NCBI GenBank assembly: GCA_963802915.1
Contig: CAWDKQ010000010.1
Location: forward strand, 310,001 to 374,000
Direction: 5' to 3'
Length of the DNA stretch: 64,000 nucleotides
DNA from: JAICMB01 sp963802915
Lineage (GTDB): Bacteria > Acidobacteriota > Terriglobia > Bryobacterales > Bryobacteraceae
Position numbers and translations under genes: made by a program. A model generated the notes under the pieces. That model saw only the letters and a list, made by a program, of their open reading frames with translations, was not told the origin of the DNA and made no database searches. This document shows, in pieces, positions 37,161-45,998 of this stretch. The first letter of the stretch is position 1; each line of letters starts with the position of its first letter.

Positions 37161-37524
37161 GCCGATTGCACTAGCGATGGTTTTCTGGACGGCCGCAGGC
37201 GGTCAACCGCCCGCCGCAACAACGAAAGGAAAGAGCGCAAAGCCCATGAGTCAGGAAGGTCAATTAATCTGGAACGCCGCTGGAGTCGATTTTGGAAACC
37301 GGCAAAGAGTCGATTTCATGTACACGCCAGGAAACGGACTGTCGGATATCGATTTCCATCCAATCACGGCACGCGAGTGGAAAGCCATGAAAAGTCCAAC
37401 GGCCGATGCGGTTGCGTACTTGCAAGTACCCAAGGAAACTACTGTTTCGCAGTTGGAAGAGGTGATTCGTCAGATTCAAGAAAAGGGCGGCTATAAAACG
37501 GTCGGGATTACAGTCCGGGAGTGA
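37144..37524 (+). CDS. Small secreted protein, third gene of the module
   Basis: This 126-residue protein has a signal peptide (MIRSLRPIALAMVFWTAAGG). A mature domain of about 90 residues follows (LIWNAAGVDFGNRQRVDFMY, FHPITAREWKAMKSPTADAV, VSQLEEVIRQIQEKGGYKTV). The last part, a helix then GGYKTVGITV, resembles the ExbD/TolR-type periplasmic alpha/beta unit, but a membrane anchor of that family is absent after processing. It starts inside the second gene (17-bp overlap), confirming that the three genes form one unit. The function is unknown. It may be a periplasmic inhibitor or partner of the second protein. Confidence 0.6.
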   Translation: MIRSLRPIALAMVFWTAAGGQPPAATTKGKSAKPMSQEGQLIWNAAGVDFGNRQRVDFMYTPGNGLSDIDFHPITAREWKAMKSPTADAVAYLQVPKETTVSQLEEVIRQIQEKGGYKTVGITVRE

Positions 37525-37604
37525 GCCGTACCGATCGCGCCCCCCACAGGCCGGAGCTTTGCCGAGACCCAAGCGGCAAAACCCGGCCCGCACCAACTTC
37601 CCAC

Positions 37605-39464
37605 CTACTGCGACGGATTCACCAAAGAAATAACCGTATTCGACGGGGACGAATCGCTACCTTCCTGGGCAACTACCGGCACGTCGATATTTGCTGTTGT
37701 GCCGGGCGTGATTCCGGATGGTATTACCACGTTGATCTGATAGAGACCGGGTCCCACCAGCCCCCCGAATGTCACTTGGGCGGCAATTCCGCCGATCGTT
37801 ACGGTCGGCAAAGCTGCGAGCGGAAGCGGCGCCGCGACAGTCGTACTGCCGGTGAACCCTGGAGCGGTGGATCCGAAGCCGGTGCCATACAAAATGATGG
37901 TTTCGCCGGTCGTCGCCGGAGTCGTGGTCACGCCGGATATCAAGCTCGGCGGACCTACCAATGAGTTGTTGGCGTGCGTCGCCGCGATGTAGAGATTCTT
38001 GGTCGTCGAGTTCGTGCCGATCGTGAAGAACGAAGGAGCAAAGGTGCTCAGGGTTGCCGACACGGTCGCGCTGGTCAGGCCGTTGTTCGTCGCCACGAGT
38101 TGGAGTGGTCCCGGTGTTATGGTGCCAGGGATCAGAATATTGATTTGCGTCGGACTGATGTAGCTTACTGGTGCCGCCTCTCCGTTAACTGTCACTCCGA
38201 CTCCATCCAATTGGGTGGGCAAAGTGTCGCCCGAGAAATCGCTGCTGGCCCAACTGCGCGTGGTCGCGGATAGCGCGCCGCCTTTGATGCTCACCCAGGA
38301 GTTCGACGCGATGGCAGCGGTAAAGCTGGCTCCGTTCACCACGCCGCTTGTCTGGAACGAAGGCGCGGGTTGGATGCTGCCGAATAGCCCGTGCGACTCG
38401 ACCGGTTCGCCATAGCCCGAGATGCCGGCGGTGAAATAGAGCGTGGAGGTGTCCCCTCCCTTGCCGCCGTTTCCGAAGTTGATGGACCAGATTCCCGGTA
38501 TCGAAATCGCATTGCCCATGAGATCGCTGAGCGTTCCCATCAAGGCTCCGGTAGTTGGATCGAACGCGTTGATTTTGCCGTCTCCGAAGTTGCTCACTAG
38601 CATATCCCCCGCAAAATCCCCGAACGTCGCGGGAGCGATGGCCATGCCCCAAGGAGAATTGAGCGCGCCTTGCGATATCAGAGTGCTTTGCAGATTTCCG
38701 GAATAGTCGTAAACGGCGAGATATCCGTTTCCGGCTCCGGGAACGTCATCGATGCCTTGCGCTTCTTTTTTGGCATACAGAACGTACAGCTTGCCGCCCA
38801 TGTTCTGGATATTGAAAGGTCCGAATCCAGCCGGAATCGCGCTATCGACGAACGCCGCCGCGCTTGTGACGGGGTTCATGTTTCCGTCCCAAACGTCGAC
38901 TCTCGCGAGCCCGAAATTGGCCGCGTATAGCATCGGCGCGGCAGACGTGCCACCTAACGTGCATCCTTTATAGACAGCTCCGGATTTCGAATTGTCCACC
39001 ATGATCTGGGCGTTGGTTACATTCACAGAAGAATTCCATCCGGATATGGTCCCGTCCTCGGTGCAAAAAATAAACGATGCGGGTTTGCCGGTTGCGACGG
39101 CGAACGATGGGGAGTCCGCGTTGAAAACCACGCCACTGACGGCGCCCGGACTTGTCGATCCCGCGGGTCCAGGTATGTTCACGATCAAAGAGATCGCGTC
39201 GCCCTCGCCGTCGTACAGTGTCGAGGTTCCGGTGCCGTTATTGCCGATCCAGAATGGGCTGGAACCGCTAAATCCGTTGCCCCACGGGTTCACCAGATTC
39301 TTGTCAACATGGTCCGCGACGTCGGGCAGATCGGACACCAGATTATGAACAAGGTAATTGTTGGCGGCCTCGATAGTGCTTGCGAGCGCGCCGAGCAGGA
39401 CAATAGCCCTGACCCACGTGGAGAGCGCGGCGTGGCGTTTAGGTTGAATGTTGATTGGCCTCAT
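37605..39464 (-). CDS. Secreted TIGR03118 beta-propeller protein with TIGR03437 C-terminal domain
   Basis: This is a 619-residue exported protein. A signal peptide (ending ASTIEA) is followed by the TIGR03118 region (YLVHNLVSDLPDVADHVDKN, LVNPWGNGFSGSSPFWIGNN, GDMLVSNFGDGKINAFDPTT), a beta-propeller-like domain. The C-terminal 240 residues (VVNGASFTAAIASNSWVSIK, VNGEAAPVSYISPTQINILI, GETIILYGTGFGSTAPGFTG) are the Solibacter-type TIGR03437 Ig/IPT-like domain. This second domain is a lineage marker because it is greatly expanded in Bryobacterales. The role is probably extracellular binding. No catalytic residues are apparent. Confidence 0.88.
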   Translation of the reverse strand: MRPINIQPKRHAALSTWVRAIVLLGALASTIEAANNYLVHNLVSDLPDVADHVDKNLVNPWGNGFSGSSPFWIGNNGTGTSTLYDGEGDAISLIVNIPGPAGSTSPGAVSGVVFNADSPSFAVATGKPASFIFCTEDGTISGWNSSVNVTNAQIMVDNSKSGAVYKGCTLGGTSAAPMLYAANFGLARVDVWDGNMNPVTSAAAFVDSAIPAGFGPFNIQNMGGKLYVLYAKKEAQGIDDVPGAGNGYLAVYDYSGNLQSTLISQGALNSPWGMAIAPATFGDFAGDMLVSNFGDGKINAFDPTTGALMGTLSDLMGNAISIPGIWSINFGNGGKGGDTSTLYFTAGISGYGEPVESHGLFGSIQPAPSFQTSGVVNGASFTAAIASNSWVSIKGGALSATTRSWASSDFSGDTLPTQLDGVGVTVNGEAAPVSYISPTQINILIPGTITPGPLQLVATNNGLTSATVSATLSTFAPSFFTIGTNSTTKNLYIAATHANNSLVGPPSLISGVTTTPATTGETIILYGTGFGSTAPGFTGSTTVAAPLPLAALPTVTIGGIAAQVTFGGLVGPGLYQINVVIPSGITPGTTANIDVPVVAQEGSDSSPSNTVISLVNPSQ

Positions 39465-39540
39465 TTGTAGCGGAGAGATGAAGATGCCATGGCCTTCGTT
39501 GCGTGCGGTCTGTAAAAAATCTGTAAATGAATTGTGAGGA

Positions 39541-39712
39541 TAAACCGCGACGTTACTATATTGATAGTGCTGGTATCGATTTCACCAACGCTCGAACGGC
39601 CGGGATGGCTTCGCGCTCCCGCTGCACACCGTGTGTGAAAGCGCCGCCTGTCCGAGCGTGGGGGAATGCTGGAATCGCCGAACCGCGACGTTCATGATTC
39701 TGGGCAACGTGC
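39541..39712 (+). pseudogene. lipA: Decayed partial copy of the lipA 5' region
   Basis: This segment repeats the leader and start of lipA (41853-42078). The first stretch (39541-39623) is almost identical to 41855-41937. A 53-bp piece corresponding to 41938-41990 is then missing. The copy continues as GCACACCGTGTGTGAAAGCG with several substitutions through ACGTTCATGATTCTGGGCAA, where homology stops. The remnant encodes the first cysteine motif region but is truncated, so it cannot be functional. The 12-bp string AACCGCGACGTT occurs at both ends of the copied segment in each copy. The following 39713-39868 stretch holds no gene I can support. Confidence 0.8.
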
Positions 39713-39868
39713 TAGACGATGTGGTTTAAGAACTGCCGCATTTGACGCAGCGTTACAGCGACCCCTGGCACGTGTCTTTTCGACGCACATTCTCTTTCCC
39801 GGCGTGACTTACCTCATTGAATGATTTAAAGAGCAGTTTGGTGACGAACATGCTCACTTAAATGTTCC

Positions 39869-41878
39869 ATGTCCCGATTCATTGCGTGCCTTGGCCTCGC
39901 GACTTGTCTCTGGACTTGCCAAGCCGCTCTTCCGCCTTACACCGCGATTACGAGCGACACTAGCGGCAATATTTGGGTGACAGGTTACTGGAGCGCCGCC
40001 AGCCAAGTTGCCGTCCCAGTAACCGCGAACGCCTTTCAGCCCAAACCGTTCGAAACTTCGTGCGGCGGTTATGAAGAGAGGAACAATTGGATTGAGGTGT
40101 CCTGCAACGATGCATTCGTAATCGAGTTCGACCCAAGCGGCACAAAAGTGCTCTACGCAACTTATTTGGGCGGCACGGGAGAGGATGACGCCGTCTCGAT
40201 CGCAGCCAGTCCAGCCGGTGGCGTGTACGTTGTTGGCTACACGGGTTCCACTGATTTTCCGGTCACAAGCGGCGCGGTTCAAACCGTGAATCATGGCCCG
40301 TTTATCGTTGCGAACGGTCCCTTCGAACTCCTTCGCCAAGGCGACGTTTTCATTACTAAATTCAACCCGGACGGATCCATCGCTTATTCGACCTTCCTGG
40401 GCGGTACCGGCACCGATATCCCGACTCAAATCATGGTTGATAGCAACGATTTTGCCTATGTGGCCGGCTATACTTACTCCACCGATTTTCCCGTGACGGC
40501 ATCGTCGTTTTCTCACACTCCGTCGCGGGGTTTCCTGGCTAAGATCAATCCGACCGGTTCCGTTCTCGTCTTTTCAACTTACTACCCGGGCGAAATATCG
40601 GGTCTGGCAGTCGATGCCGCCGGCGCCACCTACATTACAACAACACAGGGTTTCGGTACCGAAGATGCATTTGTTAGCAAGATCTCGGCTGCCGGCGACC
40701 GTGCCATCTACAACGACGATCTCGGTGTTTGGCCTTTGTCCATGCCGATCGTCGTTGATTCCACAGGCCAGGTATGGGTTGGTCTAGACGTCCTACTCCA
40801 GATTTCTCCGGACGGAAGCCGAATCAACAAGGGATTCACGGAATATCCTACCAATGCCTATGCTCTGGCCATTGACGCGGAGAACAACGTTTATGTCATG
40901 GGCGTTGGGACAATTCAAACGACCACGAATGCGGTGTTGGCGTCCCCGTGCGCGCAAAATCTGTTCATCCTCGAACTGACGTCCAGCGGCGACGTCGTCT
41001 ATGCCTCTTACCTGCGACAACCGCCGTTGCTGACCTTGCTGGTCACCGCGCCTGGGCAGGTCCTGTTGGGGCTCACGGAGCGTCTGGATTTAACTCGTAA
41101 ACCTTCGCTGAATTTCGGTTGTCCGGTGAATGCCGCATCTCTTATGCAGCGCTACGTTGCGCCGGGCGAGATTGTCACCCTATTCGGATATGGTTTAGGG
41201 CCTCGGTCCGGCGTAGCAGCTTCGCCGGACGCGAACGGACGCATTCCAACCACTCTGGCTGGCGTGCAAGTTCTTGTCAATGATGTACCAGCGCCAATAC
41301 TCTACGCGCAGGATGGGCAGATCAACGCCGTGATGCCGACCAACCCGGACATTAGAACGATCACGGTGACTTACAACCAACAGAGCGCGCCTGCGCTCGA
41401 ACTACCGTTCAACTATAACGACCCTGGCGTTTTCGCTGTCCTGAATCAGGATGGATCGGAAAACTCTCCCTCGAACCCCGCAGCTCCCGGGTCGATTCTT
41501 CAGTGCTATATGACAGGCCTTGGGCTCAATCCCGCCGCGGTTCCCGAGGACGGCACGATCATTCCGCTCACACCGCTCACCACGCTTGGTTACTCCCCAT
41601 CGGCGACGTTCGTTCTTACGAAACCCGGCGGCAGAGAGACAATCCAGGTGTCCGGCGATGTCACATGGGCGGGCTTAGCTCCTGGTTTGGTACTAGGTGT
41701 CGAGCAGGTCAACATCCGGATTCCGCCTGAGATCTCGAAGGAACGATTTACCGGCTCGGCTTCACTGGTCTTGTCCAATTACCCGATCCTCACGGTCAAT
41801 TACCCGACCACCGCGGTCAATGTCGCCATCGCTCCCGCGCGAAGCTCAACGATAAAAACCGCGACGTTACTATATTGA
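39869..41878 (+). CDS. Secreted SBBP beta-propeller protein with TIGR03437 C-terminal domain
   Basis: This 669-residue exported protein has the signal peptide MSRFIACLGLATCLWTCQAA. It is followed by SBBP (seven-bladed beta-propeller) repeats with the recurring pattern 'YATYLGGTGEDDAVSIAASP ... GVYVVGYTGSTDFPVTSGAV' (a second one around YSTFLGGTGTD and YVAGYTYSTDFPVTASS). The C-terminal part (GCPVNAASLMQRYVAPGEIV, LVNDVPAPILYAQDGQINAV, GSILQCYMTGLGLNP) is a TIGR03437 domain. The final residues KTATLLY are encoded by sequence that is duplicated in front of the lipA remnant 2.3 kb upstream, and the stop overlaps the start of lipA. This indicates that the gene arrived in or was rearranged at this site. 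Confidence 0.87.
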   Translation: MSRFIACLGLATCLWTCQAALPPYTAITSDTSGNIWVTGYWSAASQVAVPVTANAFQPKPFETSCGGYEERNNWIEVSCNDAFVIEFDPSGTKVLYATYLGGTGEDDAVSIAASPAGGVYVVGYTGSTDFPVTSGAVQTVNHGPFIVANGPFELLRQGDVFITKFNPDGSIAYSTFLGGTGTDIPTQIMVDSNDFAYVAGYTYSTDFPVTASSFSHTPSRGFLAKINPTGSVLVFSTYYPGEISGLAVDAAGATYITTTQGFGTEDAFVSKISAAGDRAIYNDDLGVWPLSMPIVVDSTGQVWVGLDVLLQISPDGSRINKGFTEYPTNAYALAIDAENNVYVMGVGTIQTTTNAVLASPCAQNLFILELTSSGDVVYASYLRQPPLLTLLVTAPGQVLLGLTERLDLTRKPSLNFGCPVNAASLMQRYVAPGEIVTLFGYGLGPRSGVAASPDANGRIPTTLAGVQVLVNDVPAPILYAQDGQINAVMPTNPDIRTITVTYNQQSAPALELPFNYNDPGVFAVLNQDGSENSPSNPAAPGSILQCYMTGLGLNPAAVPEDGTIIPLTPLTTLGYSPSATFVLTKPGGRETIQVSGDVTWAGLAPGLVLGVEQVNIRIPPEISKERFTGSASLVLSNYPILTVNYPTTAVNVAIAPARSSTIKTATLLY

Positions 41879-42744
41879 TAGTGCTGGTATCGATTTCACC
41901 AACGCTCGAACGGCCGGGATGGCTTCGCGCTCCCGCTCCAGTAGGCGAGAATTACCGCGAGTTGAAGCGGCTGGTATCCGATCTGAAATTGCACACCGTT
42001 TGCGAGAGCGCGGCGTGTCCGAACGTGGGGGAGTGTTGGAATCGCCGAACCGCGACGTTCATGATTCTCGGCAACGTGTGTACCAGGCGTTGCGGATTCT
42101 GCGCTGTCCAGAAAGGCGCGCCGCTGGAAGTGGATTACGACGAGCCGCGTCGCGTAGCCGAGGCGTGCGAGATGCTCGGATTGAAGTACGCGGTAATCAC
42201 GAGCGTGAATCGGGACGACCGCAAAGACGGAGGCGCGGAGTTGTTCGCTATGACCATCGAAGCCATCCGCGCACGCATTGCCGGGTGCAGAGTGGAAGTT
42301 CTGGTTCCCGATTTTCAAGGTTCGCGCGCGGCGATGGAAATCGTGATGAACGCGCATCCGGATGTTTTAAACCACAATACCGAAACGGTCCCGCGCCTGT
42401 ATCGGCAGGTGCGGCTGGGCGCTCGATATGAACGGTCTTTGGAAATGCTGGCCTTTGCGAAGCAGCTTCGGCCATTTATTCCGACCAAGTCCGGGCTGAT
42501 GCTTGGCCTGGGTGAGAATCGCGAGGAGGTGCTCAGCGTCATGCGCGATCTAAGGCAGCACAACGTCGGTATTCTTACGCTGGGCCAGTACCTGCGTCCT
42601 TCGCAAAAACATTTGCCTGTGATTCGCTACGTTCCAAGCGATGAGTTCGATGATTATAAGCGCATCGGTTATGAACTCGGCTTCGCGCATGTTGAAGCCG
42701 GTCCGTTAGTACGAAGCTCCTACCACGCCAGTGACGCGGTCTAG
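41875..42744 (+). CDS. lipA: Lipoyl synthase
   Basis: LipA is the radical SAM enzyme that inserts two sulfurs into octanoyl groups on E2 and GcvH proteins. It has the auxiliary-cluster cysteines CESAACPNVGEC (Cys43, Cys48, Cys54) and the SAM-cluster motif CTRRCGFC (Cys69, Cys73, Cys76). It also has the conserved segments YAVITSVNRDDRKDGGAELF and YLRPSQKHLPVIRYV, and the RSSYHA serine that ligates the auxiliary cluster. The TTG at 41875 or the GTG at 41881 serves as start; no ATG is available. It overlaps the SBBP gene by 4 bp and the next gene by 14 bp. No lipB is present nearby. A decayed 5' copy lies at 39541. Confidence 0.95.
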   Translation: MIVLVSISPTLERPGWLRAPAPVGENYRELKRLVSDLKLHTVCESAACPNVGECWNRRTATFMILGNVCTRRCGFCAVQKGAPLEVDYDEPRRVAEACEMLGLKYAVITSVNRDDRKDGGAELFAMTIEAIRARIAGCRVEVLVPDFQGSRAAMEIVMNAHPDVLNHNTETVPRLYRQVRLGARYERSLEMLAFAKQLRPFIPTKSGLMLGLGENREEVLSVMRDLRQHNVGILTLGQYLRPSQKHLPVIRYVPSDEFDDYKRIGYELGFAHVEAGPLVRSSYHASDAV

Positions 42745-43690
42745 CTTGGACGTTCATCGCATCGAACTTCCACTGCCTTTCGAATTGGAAGCCATCAATC
42801 TTTATCTGGTCAGGCTGGAGAGCGGATGGCTGCTGATCGATTGCGGCATGGACACTCCGCAGAGCTTCGCGGCATTGCAGGCTGGGCTCGATCAGATTGG
42901 CGTTGCGTGGCCGGATATTCGACTCATTCTGCTCACGCACATGCATCCGGATCACATCGGACTGACGCATCGGGTGAAGGAGTTGAGCGGCGCGTCCGTG
43001 ATGATGCATGAAGCTGAAGCAGAGCACCTGGATTCGCTCGAAGATGAGAGCCGCCGTCTCCCTTATCTGCACGCGGCGTATGCTCTTGGCGGTGTTCCCA
43101 CGGATTTGCAGGATCGCATGGATCAGCATTTCGCTTTCTTGAGGAAGAGCCTGCATGACGTTACTCCGGATCGGCTGTTGCGCGGTGACGAGCAGCTTCC
43201 GTCGGCCATTGGACCACTGACCGTGATTCCGACTCCGGGTCATTCCCCCGGGCACGTCTGTCTGTATGCGGCTGAGCGCAAGATGCTGTTCTCGGGCGAT
43301 CATATTCTGAATTCGATTACGCCGAACATTTCATGGCATCCCGGCACGGACGCGCTCGGAGATTATATGGAGTCTTTGGAGAAAGTGGGCCGGCTGGACG
43401 TAGACGAGATTTTTCCCGCGCACGGGGATCCGTTCTCGGGGCTTCGCGAATGGATCTCGGATACGATGGCACATCATGCGACGCGCTGTGAAAAGATTGT
43501 CGAAGCGATCGACGGCGGCGCTGAGACGGTTCATGCGATGGTGCGCAAGCTCTGGAAACGCGAGTTGGAGCCGGTGCATCACCACTTCGCCGTCTTCGAG
43601 ATTCTGGCGCATCTGGAGCATATGCAGCGGCGTGGGCGCGTGGTTGGTGTCGAGAGCGACGGTGCTATGCGCTGGGCTCGATGCCGGTGA
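42731..43690 (+). CDS. MBL-fold metallo-hydrolase
   Basis: This 319-residue metallo-beta-lactamase-fold hydrolase carries the metal-binding motif LTHMHPDHIGLTHR (HxHxDH). The further ligands are at IPTPGHSPGHVCLYAA (His) and MLFSGDHILNSI (Asp), and a C-terminal His is in FPAHGDPFSGL. A long C-terminal helical extension (KIVEAIDGGAETVHAMVRKL, HHFAVFEILAHLEHMQRRGR) is typical of the thioesterase/glyoxalase-like LACTB2 subgroup, which often has an added winged-helix. The GTG start lies 14 bp inside lipA, so it is co-translated with it, although no functional link to lipoate is known. The substrate is uncertain. Confidence 0.88.
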   Translation: MTRSSLDVHRIELPLPFELEAINLYLVRLESGWLLIDCGMDTPQSFAALQAGLDQIGVAWPDIRLILLTHMHPDHIGLTHRVKELSGASVMMHEAEAEHLDSLEDESRRLPYLHAAYALGGVPTDLQDRMDQHFAFLRKSLHDVTPDRLLRGDEQLPSAIGPLTVIPTPGHSPGHVCLYAAERKMLFSGDHILNSITPNISWHPGTDALGDYMESLEKVGRLDVDEIFPAHGDPFSGLREWISDTMAHHATRCEKIVEAIDGGAETVHAMVRKLWKRELEPVHHHFAVFEILAHLEHMQRRGRVVGVESDGAMRWARCR

Positions 43691-44285
43691 CGCGATAAAG
43701 ATCGTCGACAGCGCGGCGCAGTTCCTCGGCGAGTTGCCCCACTTTGGCTTCGGCAAACGCGCGAGCTGCCATATCGTAGGCCCAGAGCTGATCGTCGGCT
43801 CGCCGGGTGCGGAAACGAGTCCAGAGTTCATCGCCCATGCGGCTGAAGTCTTTGATTAACGTCCGGACGTTATGAACGCTGTCGGCGCAAGAGATGCGCC
43901 GTACCGACGGGCTCGCGTCCAGGATCTGCCGGAAATATTCTTCTTTGTGCGCTCGCCAGGAGGCTCGCTTGTCCAGGATGGCCTTCTCGCGTGGGCTGGA
44001 TTTTTCGGTTAGCGCTTCTACGAGATCGAGAACTTCCGGGCCGAATTGTGTTTCGATGTCCTGGGCCAGTGCTTCGACGCCTCCGGGATAATGCCGGCCC
44101 TGGTCTTCTAGTGAGTCGTGCAGCAGGGCCGCGATCGCTTCGTCCTCGGAGCCTCCGTCTTCGATCACCAGCGCGGCCACGCCCAACAGGTGGGCAATGT
44201 ACGGGACTCCGGATGTTTTACGAGTCTGCTTGCGATGCAGTTCGTGGGCGAAGGTTAGGGCGCTGTCGAATCGCTCAGTGAACAT
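43665..44285 (-). CDS. HD-domain protein, small alarmone hydrolase-like
   Basis: This 206-residue HD-superfamily phosphohydrolase resembles the (p)ppGpp hydrolase domain of SpoT and stand-alone MESH1-type enzymes. The metal-binding order is His in RKTSGVPYIAHLLGVAALVI, HD in AIAALLHDSLEDQ, and a late Asp in SCADSVHNVRTLIKDF. No synthetase or TGS/ACT domain follows, so if active on alarmones it would only degrade them. ATG 44285 is chosen over an upstream start at 44324 because the conserved fold begins at MFTERFDSALTFAHELH. Its 3' end overlaps the converging MBL gene by 26 bp. Confidence 0.85.
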   Translation of the reverse strand: MFTERFDSALTFAHELHRKQTRKTSGVPYIAHLLGVAALVIEDGGSEDEAIAALLHDSLEDQGRHYPGGVEALAQDIETQFGPEVLDLVEALTEKSSPREKAILDKRASWRAHKEEYFRQILDASPSVRRISCADSVHNVRTLIKDFSRMGDELWTRFRTRRADDQLWAYDMAARAFAEAKVGQLAEELRRAVDDLYRVTGIEPSA

Positions 44286-44345
44286 TGGAGGTCGTCCGGG
44301 AACCAGAGTTACATAGGTGGACAACTGCTGCTAATCTCGGCAATT

Positions 44346-44440
44346 TCCGCTTGCTTACGCGCGCGGTTCCGTAGGATCGTGAAAATCCGGGCAGCGTTGC
44401 GGAACCGCGACGGTAACGGAGGGGCAATAGCCGATTTTTT
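44346..44440 (+). repeat. Interspersed repeat, copy 2 (longest)
   Basis: This copy contains both parts of the family. A left part (TCCGCTTGCTTACGCGCGCG then GTTCCGTAGGATC) matches 4215-4273 (minus) and 46976-47027. A right part (GTGAAAATCCGGGCAGCGTT, GCGGAACCGCGACGGTAACG, then GGGGCAATAGCCGATTTTTT) matches 60531-60597. The right part begins with GTGAAAA and ends in TTTTCA, a short terminal inversion. It fills the spacer between the ends of the HD gene promoter region and the first esterase gene stop. Confidence 0.65.
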
Positions 44441-44443
44441 CAA

Positions 44444-45235
44444 TTATCGTGGGTATAACCACGACAGGACGTCTCCGAAACGGTGGGCCCAAGCTCTCTC
44501 GTTGTGACCCGCGCCTTCGATTTCCGAGTACTTCAGATCGGAGCCCTCGTGCCAGCCTTTTCTTAGAAGGGCTTCGCGGAGGTGCCGCACGTCGTCGATG
44601 ATTTGATGCGGCGCCTCGCCCTCCACTGTTCCCGAATCCAGCCAGATTCGGGGCCGAATTGTGGATTTGTAAGCATCCACGATACGAACGATCGCCCGAT
44701 TGTCCCACCATACCGACGGCGAGATCGCCGCTATTTTTCCGAACACGCGCGGATAGTCCAGGCCGGCGACCAGCGACGCCAGCGCTCCCAGCGACGACCC
44801 GCCGACGCCACTATGCGCGGCGCCTTTACGCGTGCGGTACTCGTGATCGATAAACGGCTTGATCTCGCGCGCCAGCATCTCGGCATAACGATTTGCCTTG
44901 CCGCCTTTGTGACGCCGCGGGCAGCGCGTCGGAGTATATTCCGACATCCGGCGGACGCCGGTGTTATAGATTCCAACGAGAATAATGGGCTCGATAGCGC
45001 CGTTGCAGATGAGATGATCCGTCGTTTCACCCGCGTACCAGGGATGGCCTCCGAAGGCCGTAAGCGGATCGAACAGATTCTGGCCGTCCTGAAGGTACAA
45101 GACGGAATACCGTTCGTGCGATTGATCGTATCCGGGCGGGACGTAAACGATCAGATCGCGGCGCGTAGAGAGAAAGCTGGATGCGAACCTGGGGTGGAGA
45201 CGAAGCCGGCCTTCGTCTTTCGCTCGGGATGACAA
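44444..45235 (-). CDS. Putative esterase (alpha/beta hydrolase, Fes/IroE-type)
   Basis: This alpha/beta-hydrolase of the 'putative esterase' family has the usual N-terminal pattern (RRDLIVYVPPGYDQSHERYS, VLYLQDGQNLFDPLTAFGGH). The nucleophile Ser sits in GVGGSSLGALASLVAGLDYP, an Asp in IWLDSGTVEGE, and the catalytic His in EGAGHNERAWAHRF. Family members hydrolyse carboxylic or peptide-like esters, including siderophore trilactones. The start is uncertain: a TTG at 45235 or one at 45274. The second would abut the start of the divergent esterase gene and leave no room for promoters. It heads the amidoligase block in the opposite direction and may be a partner of it. Confidence 0.82.
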   Translation of the reverse strand: MSSRAKDEGRLRLHPRFASSFLSTRRDLIVYVPPGYDQSHERYSVLYLQDGQNLFDPLTAFGGHPWYAGETTDHLICNGAIEPIILVGIYNTGVRRMSEYTPTRCPRRHKGGKANRYAEMLAREIKPFIDHEYRTRKGAAHSGVGGSSLGALASLVAGLDYPRVFGKIAAISPSVWWDNRAIVRIVDAYKSTIRPRIWLDSGTVEGEAPHQIIDDVRHLREALLRKGWHEGSDLKYSEIEGAGHNERAWAHRFGDVLSWLYPR

Positions 45236-45273
45236 TTCACTATTGTACGGTACGATGCAAAGATACCTTTTCA

Positions 45274-45987
45274 ATGCGTCGAGAATATATTAAGTGGTAC
45301 AGCCCGTCGCTGCATCGCGACATGGAGCTGCTTGCGTTCGGCGATAGTGGATTTCCGTTGGTTGTGTTTCCCACCTCTGGCGGACGGTTCTGGGAATACG
45401 AGGAGCGCGGCATGGTGAATGCGCTGCGACCCAAAATGGAGCGGGGCGAGTTACAAGTGATCTGCGTGGATTCGGTGGATCAGGAATCCTGGTATAACTA
45501 TCAGGCACGTCCCGAAGACCGCTTGAATCGCCAGAATGCCTTTGACGCATACCTGGTTTATGAAGTGGCCCCCTTTGTGAAGAACCGAACGAGTTGGCCC
45601 CAGATGAGTGCTACGGGCTGCAGTTTCGGCGGGTACCATGCTATCAATTTCGCGCTGCGGCATCCTGATATAGTGACTTACGCGGTTAGTATGTCCGGGG
45701 CGTTTAATATCCCGAACCGTTTTCTGAACGGATTCTACAACCGGGATGCTTATCTGAACGCGCCGCTCGATTACTTGCCGGGTTTGAGCGATCCCTGGTT
45801 CCTCGATCGTTTCCGGCGCAATTATTATGTCTTAGTGGTCGGCAACCACGATCCGTTGTTCGACCAGAATGTGAAGATGGCACACGCATTCGGCGTCAAG
45901 GGAATACCGCACATTTTGGATGTGTGGGAGGGGTTCGGGCACGATTGGCCGTGGTGGCACAGCATGGCCGCAAAATTTTTCGGGTGA
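45274..45987 (+). CDS. Esterase family alpha/beta hydrolase, first gene of the amidoligase cluster
   Basis: This 237-residue alpha/beta hydrolase has the nucleophile Ser in ATGCSFGGYHAINFALRHPD (GCSFGG), an Asp in VVGNHDPLFDQN and the catalytic His in EGFGHDWPWWHSMAAKFFG. The N-terminus MRREYIKWYSPSLHRDMELL is characteristic of a subgroup that accompanies ATP-grasp and GCS2 ligases. ATG 45274 is chosen; an open extension to 45181 runs through the divergent promoter zone. The next gene follows after 11 bp. As part of the cluster it may release or trim an ester- or peptide-linked product. It is cytoplasmic (no signal peptide). Confidence 0.82.
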   Translation: MRREYIKWYSPSLHRDMELLAFGDSGFPLVVFPTSGGRFWEYEERGMVNALRPKMERGELQVICVDSVDQESWYNYQARPEDRLNRQNAFDAYLVYEVAPFVKNRTSWPQMSATGCSFGGYHAINFALRHPDIVTYAVSMSGAFNIPNRFLNGFYNRDAYLNAPLDYLPGLSDPWFLDRFRRNYYVLVVGNHDPLFDQNVKMAHAFGVKGIPHILDVWEGFGHDWPWWHSMAAKFFG

Positions 45988-45998
45988 GGTGAAAGGAT

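Noticed and set aside
39713..39868. Possible gene fragment after the lipA remnant
   Set aside because: Short frames contain stops, and a stretch reading QRYSDPWHVSF is too short to assign. It may be debris from the same rearrangement.
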